From Priapulus caudatus (lineage: Eukaryota > Priapulida > Priapulimorpha > Priapulimorphida > Priapulidae): a DNA stretch of 64,000 nucleotides. A program made the translations under genes and the position numbers. This document shows positions 1 to 10,300 of the stretch, in pieces. Below the pieces are notes generated by a model, which did not search any database, was not told where the DNA came from, and saw only the letters and a list, made by a program, of their open reading frames with translations. Location of the stretch: the NCBI RefSeq assembly GCF_000485595.1, contig NW_014577185.1:124771-188770 (forward strand), read 5' to 3'. Numbering within the stretch: position 1 is the first letter of the stretch; each line of letters starts with the position of its first letter.

Positions 1-1
1 C

Positions 2-196
2 AACAGTACTCGTGGCCATAGCCTCAAATTGTTCACTCCGCGTGCACGACTAGAGTTAAGGAAACATTTTTTCAGTTTAAGAGTAATAAATCACTGGAAT
101 AACCTGTCAGAAGAAGCAGTACAAGCTAAATCAATTAACTCGTTCAAAAGCCATGTGGATGAATATGTAAAGATGGGGGTTTATACAAGAGAGTAG
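2..196 (+). mobile_element. 3' end of a non-LTR retrotransposon ORF (reverse transcriptase C-terminus)
   Basis: Frame 2 is open from the window edge to a TAG at 194-196 (64 codons). The peptide reads NSTRGHSLKLFTPRARLELR, then a KHFFSLRVINHWNNL block and an NSFKSHVDEY block. This is the usual tail of LINE-type reverse transcriptases, in which a TRGHS-K-L...R...R-FFS-RV-N-WN-LP pattern is followed by a short basic tail. The start lies outside the window. The seen peptide is uninterrupted, so the insertion may be young or the element intact to the left. The clade cannot be assigned from the tail. Confidence 0.72.
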
Positions 197-2893
197 TCTT
201 CCTACCCTTCGATCCACTCCAAACCTATAGGTGAGGGGAAGAATCAGGTAAATCAGGTATCCTTCTTTTAACCCAATATATAAGATTTGTTCGATATCTG
301 TTGATATAATCGAATAAATAGCCAGATATCTCTAGGTACTAGAACCGCGAGTCGCGAAAGTTTGTAACCACCGGCGATCGGTTTGTTGCGACTATTTTGA
401 TCAACATATCAGAACAAATCGAACATTTTTATACCTAATACATATAGCTACTTATAGTACTACCCTCCTTCTAACACGATATATGAGTTTTGCTCGATTT
501 CTGTTGATATAATCAAATAAATAGCCAGATATCTCTAGTCTAGGTGTTGTACTTCCATTTAGGTGGTAACTTCAGGTTCTCGTAGAATGTAGCAGCGTAG
601 TTTCGTGAGCAAATAGTAGAGATGTTTCGACCGATGCATCTGATGCAATGATTGCAGATTCCAAATGAGACAGCGCGCGTCACAGGTTAGATGGCAGATA
701 ACTCTGTCTTTGTTATTAGTCAGTCGAACATATACATATATACATACTGCAGCACCCTAGGTAACCATGCCCAGGCTCCGCGCCTCGTCTCGATCTCTCT
801 CCGGCTCTCTACATAGTAAATGTGTGTCTGACTAATGTGTCTTTCTATGCCGTCACTATATCAGTCTATATTAGTCTCTTCCACGTCCCATATATCTACT
901 CATTCAAAGGCTTATCGGGCACTTCCACAATCCGGTCTATTGTCCAGCTGCTTATTCTAGTGATAACACATTGTCTCTCAACGTGCGCGTGGGGCACATT
1001 GGGGTTATGTTATTACAATAATATCGAGGAGATAAACTCAAGGAGCGCTGGTCACCCAAGTTGGGGCATGTATACACAGGCACTTGGAACGTCTCAATAA
1101 AAAAAAAGAAGGTAAATAAACACGAAATGTATTTACTACCAAAGTCTTAATGTTTCTCTACTCTCTTTCGCCTATTATTGCCGATAACTTGCTGCAAATG
1201 CCTTTCAAATGCTCATCTGCAACACACAAGTACACCGCACGCACGCCACTGTGCACAAACAACAAGAATAAAAGAGAACAAATCAAACATATTTATACCT
1301 AATCTTGACAGATATATATAGTACTAGATGAATACTACAGTAAATGCAAGGTTTCGCTGGATTAATTATTTTAAATTATAAATTTGTAAGTGAGTTGTAA
1401 CTTGTAATGCACTTCCAAACTGACTGGGCGTTAATGGGCAGCTAGTACGCTGCATCTCCACTGCACCGGCGCGTGTCCAGTGCTCAGGCACCAATTTTTT
1501 ACCATGCAACTGAAATGAGGAATATAGCCTTGCCGCTGTGGAAAGCAGAAATTAAGCCTAGAAATCGTACAGATTCTGAAAATGGTTGGAGACCCTGCTA
1601 TTCACAAACCAAGTAGAGTTGATAACCAGAGTGTTACATTTTCTACGTACAAAAACAAGAACACTTTAAATTAAAAACGATGATCGGCTGTAGCCCAAGA
1701 GGCCTTGTTACTTCAGTAGACCGTCAGATTATTGAGAGGTCTGAGCTGTGTAGTAAAATCTTCTGTATCAAATCTTCTTTGCGACCTCTTGATGACGCTC
1801 CTCTTTCATAAAGTTATACTTTTAGAGAGTGTACGGTAAGTTTGTCATATATGTCGCCATAGTGTATCCCACGCACGCGGATAATCATGCACCACTACAG
1901 AGGTGCTGCCCTACAGCGGCGACTTGTTCTAACTGCTAGCGGCTAACCCCATTGCAATTCTTTGTGTAAATTATGCATTATTTAAAATCTTGCTTACGAG
2001 AGGGTTTTGCTACTAGAGGAAATTTGCTAGGGTTTTTTGCTCTCGTAACATTATGATGTTTCTGTCAACGGTGTACGAGTCTAACTTAATGTTAAGACTA
2101 ATTTTGTTTTTGACAACAGGCCACAGAGTATTAGCTATGATTAAGAAAGTGGGAGTCTCTAATCCCCTTAACAATTGTCTCTTAGCAATGTAGCCAGCAA
2201 AGGCCATTAGCCTGCTAGAGGTTTCCAGAGCCATGCTCCCCTAGAAAATTGGTACACATATGGTGGAGTTTGGTACATTCTAAAATGTTATAAGTACTAA
2301 GTAGTAAAAATAATGTTACATTTTGACAAAGTTTTGGTACATTTGGAGACCTTATTAATATTACCTTCTTGATAATATTCAGCATTTTGTCATGGCATGG
2401 CTTAGGCTGTACCAATGCATATCGCCACTTATTCACGAATGGGTTAATTTTTCGTAAAATAATTTATCAGCTACTAGATAGAATTACCCAGATATTAACC
2501 GTACAGTGGCCATGCAAATGTACCAATTATTGGACTGCGCAGCTTGAGGTAGGTTGCTACATCTTGGTCCTGCTTGATTGGAGAAATGTTTCCCAGGTCT
2601 GTCCTGGATTGCACTACTCTGTAAATTGCCTGGCCCAGTAACGATAAAATGATAACCCATATTTTTGCTCTTGAAAAACATGTTGCTATACCAGTTGGTC
2701 TTCTGAAAGTTGTTCCTTTATCCTTTTCCTGCATAATTTTTTTTATCTGCCATACCACTATAGGTTATACAACATGCCAGATTGTAATTGTCAACTAGTT
2801 TTTACGTATTGAGAACACGAAATCCACGATTAATTGGTCTGAGATGATTTGCTGAAGTTGTAATTGATATTACTCACAATTGTTTTGTTTTAG
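197..2893. other. Region upstream of the first visible STT3B exon: repeats, no gene recognised
   Basis: No exon encoding the STT3 N-terminus (first membrane span and the EFDPW motif) was found here. A block of about 70 bases starting near 263 recurs near 475; both copies contain ATAAATAGCCAGATATCTCT. A third stretch, TTTATACCTAAT near 1293, resembles 428-439. The segment 1079-1250 (CTTGGAACGTCTCAAT and following) recurs near 53000, so it is a dispersed repeat. Bases 2240-2350 contain repeated TTGGTACAT units similar to the MITE interior near 25050. Open frames at 822-1100 and 2369-2641 have no recognisable protein features. Confidence 0.5.
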
Positions 2894-5800
2894 GTTTAAC
2901 TACAGAGCTACTCATCATATGGTCACAAATGGCTTCTATAATTTCTTGAACTGGTTCGACGAACGGGCATGGTACCCATTGGGAAGGATAGTTGGTGGTA
3001 CTGTAAGTACACACATGCAAAGTGTTTAGGTTCTAGTTGCATTTAACAGAAGGCTTATGACTCTGTTCAACTTTGTAGTGTGCTTTCGTATATCCAAATT
3101 AAGAACTGGAAGCTAACTAGCTGGCTTGAACCAAACTGTGTATGTGCATGTATTTGTATTCATTGATATTCATGTGTGCCCACAGAGTAGAGAAAATCAA
3201 CCATAGTCTGAGGATTTCATGGAAGAGTTCAGTGTGCATTGGCTTGCTATATGCTTGAATTCATTTAATGCATATCTGTTCCTGTTTGAATATGTGCAGG
3301 TGTACCCAGGATTGATGGTGACATCTGGTGGGATTCACTGGTTACTTCACACATTAAACATACCCGTTCACATACGAGATGTATGTGTCTTTTTAGCACC
3401 TCTGTTTAGGTATGTATGACAAGTTCTATACATAAAAATGTTAAGCTAAAATGTATAGTAAATTTCTTACACACACACACAAAGAACCAGTGTTCATGGT
3501 TTACATTCGGAGCCATAAATTATAAGGAATTTTGTGTATAGATTCGTAACGTATTTTTAGCAAAAGCAAATGGTAGCAAGTCACTTTTAGTCATGTGTTT
3601 AATAAATTTTCTTCCCATGTCTGACTAAATGTTATACATTGCAGTGGTTTAACAGCAATTGCCACATACCTGTTTACCAAAGAACTGTGGAATGGAGGTG
3701 CAGGATTATTAGCAGCGTGTTTTATAGCTATTGGTAAGTTTGTTTTTGAAAAAAAAAAAATCAAAAAACTAAATGATTTGTTCTTTAGCCAAAATTAGTA
3801 ACAAGTGTGGTGCTCATAGTTTGACACACACACTCAGTTAGGATGTGTCGATTTTCATAAACTCGGAAATATCCGTGGATGGAGATCATAACTCTAGCAT
3901 GTCTGAATAAGGCAAGGCTAGAATTTGGATGTAATTATACAGACACAGAAATAACATAAATATCTATAATAGGAAACCTTTTACACTTAGGGCAAGAGTT
4001 TGTAACAGTTGAATGTCTGATACATAAGATTTCACATCATTTTGCAAATTACACATGCATCAATTGCTAGCCGTCCTGCTAGATTAATGATATAGACAAC
4101 TGTAGCCTATGGCACACGAGCTTTTAAGTAACACAGTGGGTCCTTTTTATGGCTTACTTTGGCTGATAGGGTCTATGTCCCCCAGGGTACTGCCGGAACG
4201 TACCCTGGTACTATCTAATATGGCGGACCGTACCTCGCCTACTCCACTAACGAGTCTAGGGAGTCGCCTACTCCTTAACCCTATTACCTAACCATATCAA
4301 ATAGTTACCAGGGTACGTTCCAGCAGTACCTTGGGGGACATGACCCTATGAGCCTTACTTTGTCAAGCGACATTTAATTATATGTTATTCAAATCCAAAA
4401 CAAGTTTATCTTTAGATTTTTTAAGTGATTTCATATATTATTAAAGTTATTAAATTCATGCACAGGCTTGTCTTGTATAATGTTAAAAGTGTAAAAATAT
4501 CTGTATAGCACATATTATTCCAGTAGTTAAAATTCCATCAGTGCATGTATCGATTTGTCATAATTTATTGAAAAGTTACCAATTTGAGTGCTGTGTTTCA
4601 GTTCCTGGCTATATCAGTAGGTCAGTGGCAGGTTCATATGACAATGAAGGCATTGCCATCTTCGCTCTTATGTTCACCTACTATTTATGGGTAAATATTT
4701 CTCCATATCTTAATATTGAATACTGATACCTATCTTGATTGAAGTTGAAGAGCTTGCTGTGGTGTATAAGTTCTATAATTATAATTTACACCCTAAAATT
4801 AAATTACATTTAAAAATCCATTGCTATTAATGCCGTAGGTTTGCTGCATATCTATCTGTATCTATTAAATTCTAATGCATACGTATACAAGTTACTAGAG
4901 GTAAATTCCCCTGTCATATCAGTTGAACAATACAGATAAAGTGTGGTAATAAATTGTCTTCGTGTAGTTAAGGACTTTTATACCTAATTGTACAAATATC
5001 TTATTTCAGTTGAAATCTGTGAAAACCGGCTCTGTATTCTGGTCCGTGTGTACGTCGCTGTCTTATTTCTACATGGTAAGTTTAAAGTATCTGTTGTTAT
5101 CGTTCGAGAAAACCTAGCAAGTTATTACGATGAGTGGATTGTAAATCTGTCACAGAAGGTCTTGCTTGTGTGACAGTCTTGAGTGTGTTAGGAAAAGTGT
5201 ATGCTCATGTGTCTGTGGATGCAGTGCTTGGATTTACGTCTGTTTAAGTGCGTGTGCGTCTGTGCGAGCGTGCATGAGTGTGAGTGCTTTCTGTGCATGT
5301 CTGTTGGGCTAATAAATCTTGGTTGCAACTGTGTGTACCTTTGGTAGGTCTCAGCATGGGGTGGCTATGTCTTCATCATCAACCTGATCCCTCTACATGT
5401 GTTCGTGCTACTACTCATGGGAAGATTCTCCCAACGTGTGTACGTCGGTGAGTAATGCATCTGCTCAAAAACGCAACATTTGTGTAGAGGGCAGAAAACT
5501 TTACATGTGGTGGCCCAGTGTAATTTGCCTTCATAGCCAATGGTGCCTGGTTACACTTACCATCAACAGAGCTATCCCGGTAATTATGCTTTCGTAATAT
5601 TCATTATGTATTTTTATTAATTATGGCATATCAGTCCTATTTTCACAATAACATTCCTCAGAATTAATTTTCTTTGATTTTGCCTTTAGTTGAATATGCG
5701 GAATATGTTCCATATCAGTAGCATTGTTAGCATAGAATATAATACTCACATCACTGTATTGTCATAGACACAAGTGTCACATTCCATACATCTTCTCATT

Positions 5801-7325
5801 TAAAAAAAAATTGCGTAAATTAACATTAGAAGATGATGGTACGAGTTTGTTGAACACAGCACAGCAACACAATCTTCAACATCTCTTTAAGAGATCAAGC
5901 ATAAAGCATTCATCGATTCTACCATGCATGTTTTCTGTTTGCAGCGTACTCTGTATTCTACCATGCATGTTTTCTGTTTGCAGCGTACTCTGTATTCTAC
6001 ATCGTCGGCCTGATCCTGTCTATGCAGATTCCATTTGTAGGCTTTCAGCCAATCAGGACCAGCGAACACATGGCGGCAGCAGGTGTGTATGCAGGCCTTG
6101 TCTCATATGTAACTGTGACGCAGATTCGTAGATGGAGCAATGTTCAAGTTATTTTTACTATCAGATTTCTGGGCAATGTTTTTCAATTATTTGTCGTGGC
6201 AGTCGTTTACAGTTGAAAATTTTGATGCCGGTATCCTACATGCAGGCATCGTTGCAGTGTAAAAACATCTTGAAATGTTATCGATAACCCAGGAATGCAC
6301 ACTGTTTGTATGCAGTGTGGTCTACAAAGATTAATCGTGGCACTGATCACCACTTTCGACCGAGATGATGATGCTGTGGTTGTGTGTTTCAGGTGTGTTT
6401 GCGCTGATCAATGCCTACGGTGCTGTTCAGTACATCCAGACGTTCCTTTCTAAGAAGGAGTTCAAGACGTTCTTCTTTGTTGCCATCGTGTCATCAGCTG
6501 GATTGGTGTTTGTGTCCGTGGTTGGACTAACCTACTTAGGTAAGCCAATAAACATGTTTGTCAGGACAGTAAAAACAGGATGTGAGACGATTGTGAAACT
6601 AGTATCAAGTTTTATTGGTTGAGGAAATCTATTTTGGTCTATGGAAAACATTACATTTTGGGTGTTTTCATCTGTGCACAAACATTGCTTGATAATTATC
6701 ACTGCTGTTGTTTTGCATTCACGTTTCTCACTCTCTCACTTTGCTAACGTTTATTATGTATGCACCCATGCTTCCACACTGATGCAAAAATATGTTCAGT
6801 AGGACCACGATCATATGCACAGAACTTTATACACATGTTTGTGGTAGGACACTCATATATGCTGTCAAGAGCACAGTACTATGTCTGCTGCCTCTCTCGG
6901 CAGGCTATATTGCGCCGTGGAGCGGGAGGTTCTACTCGCTCTGGGACACCGGCTATGCGAAGATCCACATTCCAATCATTGCGTCAGTATCAGAACATCA
7001 GCCGACACCGTGGTTCTCGTTCTTCTTCGATCTACACCTGCTCATCTGCACGTTCCCCGCTGGATTGTGGTTCTGCATCAAGAACGTCACTGACGAGAGA
7101 GTGTTCAGTAAGTGTCGTTTTGCCATCCCGGGTTTCTTTCGACCCTTCAGTCCACTGTCGATATATGTGCAGCAGCCTGTGGCCATAGCTTGGTGGACTG
7201 AAGTGGTAACCTTTCAACGTTCTGACTAGTTAACTTGAAAATGAATTTTCTGCCCGCAGGACCCACCCCTCAGGACCCACCCTTCTTTGTGAGGGACTAA
7301 TTAGTCCTGCGTCAACAAATAAACA

Positions 7326-7385
<60 letters not shown>

Positions 7386-10300
7386 CCCCGTTTACCGTAT
7401 AATTACGGTAGCCAAAAACTTGAGCATTTTTGTATGGGGGGAATTTCCCTGCTATGTTGCCATCTGTTCATGTTATTCAGAATTTCTTTGGACTTTTCAG
7501 GTTTTCATTGCTGACGTATGTATGTAACTTCATCATAAGTGAGACAGGAATTCTGTCTTGAACCAAATCCTGTAGTGCTGCTAGTAGTTCAAACCCTATC
7601 ATCCGGCATTTCTTAGTTCTGCTTCTTTCTTGCAGTTGCTCTGTATGCAGTCAGCGCCACCTACTTTGCGGGTGTGATGGTTCGCCTCATGCTTACGCTG
7701 ACACCCTGTGTCTGTGTGCTGTCCGCGGTCGCCTTCAATGTGACCTTCGAAAAATATCTCAAGGTCGAGGAAGATGAGACAAAGAAGGTGGAGGAGGATG
7801 AGGATGCCGAGGACAGTGATGAACCGGAGAAGAATGACAAGAAGAAGTCTCTCTACGATAAGGTTTGTATGCCTCTTTTGTTTCCTTACTGTGATTTTTT
7901 TTAAATTGTCGATGACTGGTATCACTATGAGAGACTGATCATAACTGTAAAAAAAAGCTGTGATAAGTATCTTAAAACCACAAATAATGTCTAAAATATC
8001 CCCCAAAATTGTATTCATGATGTGAATTTACTACTACAAAATGTAAAGCAGTGTACGAATTTGTTGATAAATGGTTTCGCACAAATATTTCTACAACATA
8101 AGAAAAGAAGTATTAGGGCTGCTGTGTATGTATCATGTTTCTTCTGGAATCCTTCCAGGCGGGCAAGATCAAGAAGTTTAAGCAAGAAGTGCCAAAGGAG
8201 TCTGAGGATCTAGGCCTGAATATTCGCAGTCTGGTGATGGTGTGCCTGATGATGATGCTGATGATGTTTGCCGTACACTGCACGTGGGTGACGAGTAATG
8301 CCTACTCCAGTCCCAGCATCGTGCTTGCCTCCTACGCACAGGATGGGTAGGTGACCCATGTCTGCATCCAATCTGCTCGGCGTGAAGCGCACTAAACCGT
8401 CACGCAAGTTGCGCTCGTCTGTCGTAAGAAAGAGTCGGAGCACTTCAGACAGAAGTCAAATAGAGGAAATAGGCTTCTTAATGTGGGTGACCAGGGTTAG
8501 CTGCGTGGAGCTGTTGCAGTCAGTGCAGAGGAGGTCGAAAGTCAACTAATAATTTAGTGGCATTTTAGATTTGTTATGAAGATTTCAGCAGAAAGATTTC
8601 GGTAGATTAGCGGTTATCAAATTTTAATAAGGGCATAGACGAGTTGGTTGAAGTTTATTAGGGCCTTTTGAAACTTTTGGCAGCTCTCAGAATATTTGCC
8701 AACGATGTGAGCATTAAGTGGAGTGCATTGTGGAAATTTCAGGAAATGACTTGGGAAATTTAACGACTAGGTGAGTGTAGATGTGAAGGAAAATCCATAG
8801 TAAAGCTACGTGAATAGATGCACATTTCACTGCGCATTGCTGGTGGTCAGTGGCTTTGACTTTTCACGTTTCAGATCACGCAACATCATAGATGACTTTC
8901 GAGAGGCTTACTACTGGTTACGACAGAACACGGCAGATGATGCGACGGTGATGTCGTGGTGGGACTACGGGTACCAGATAGCAGGAATGGCTAACAGAAC
9001 CACACTCGTAGATAACAATACGTGGAACAACAGTCACATAGCACTGGTGAGCAGTGTGCCTGGGTTTCCGTTCAGACATTTATGATACCTAGCAATTAAA
9101 GGAATAATAGGTCCATTGATTATGCAATGTTGACGAATGCTAGAGTAACTGGCACCTTGTGTAGTTAATAAGTACATTACCTTATAGCCAAACGCGTATT
9201 AGTTTGTCCAATATCACTGGTGGTTACATTACAAACAAAACTTGAAATTGGTTGTTGATATGTATCAACGTATCAGTTACGTGCCGTAAATGTCATCCAG
9301 GAGTCAAGCGATGACGTAAACATTTGTGCGGCCCGTATGTTTTGGACGCCAGATGAAACGGAGGTGTCAGCGGTGTAACCACGGCCACGGACTAAACATG
9401 GAAATAGAGTAAAACACACATACTAATCACGGACGCACGTGGACAGCCCTGACAAAAAGTTCCTTATCACGAGCGTCCATGTTTTATGAAATCACTGATG
9501 GTAGCATTGCGTAGGGCCGAGCATGCGTGCGAAAATGTCCGGTGCGCTATAAATCTGTATCACACCCGCTTCGCCGGCAGCGGTTTGAAACTGTAATTTT
9601 TGGACTGCGGATTTCAATTAGACATTTCTTAGTAACCAGCAGTGATATTGGACAAACTAATACGCGTTTGGCTATAAGGTAATGCACTTATTAACTACAC
9701 AAGGTGCCAGTTACTCTAGCATTCGTCAACATTGCATAATCAATGGCCATATTATTCCTTTAACTACACAAGGTGCCAGTTACTCTAGCATTCGTCAACA
9801 TTGCATAATCAATGGACCTATTATTCCTTTAATTGACGACAACACTCAATCATTCAGCACTGTTTTTTTGATAAAGTTAGGTTTTGTTTATGCAACATGC
9901 TAGCTTTGGTGTGAAAATTGAGAATAAATAAAACCTGCATATAAAAGGTTTGTTGTGGGTGACACTTGCATACAGGCCAATTGATGATGTTGGTTAATGA
10001 AGTTGTGATTTTAAATTGTGTTTGTAATGTTGCATGACTCTTTTTTGTTCATAAGACGTTTATTGGATCATAGTGACATCATTGGTGCATGTTGTCATGT
10101 TCACACGCTTTCTTAGTGTTCCAATAACTAAGTACTGGCTAGAAATATCTAACTGTGATTATAGCTATGGTGATTTTCCATCTACTTCAGGTGGGAAAAG
10201 CGATGTCATCGAACGAGACGGCTGCATACTCGATCATGCAATCTTTGGGAGTCGATTATGTTCTTGTCATATTCGGAGGCGTGATTGGCTTCAGCGGTGA

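Noticed and set aside
7329-7514. Poly-Met open frame
   Set aside because: Product of the (GAT)n microsatellite in an STT3B intron.
9682-9903. Open frame with two identical halves
   Set aside because: It reads the 69-bp duplication in the arm of the foldback element.
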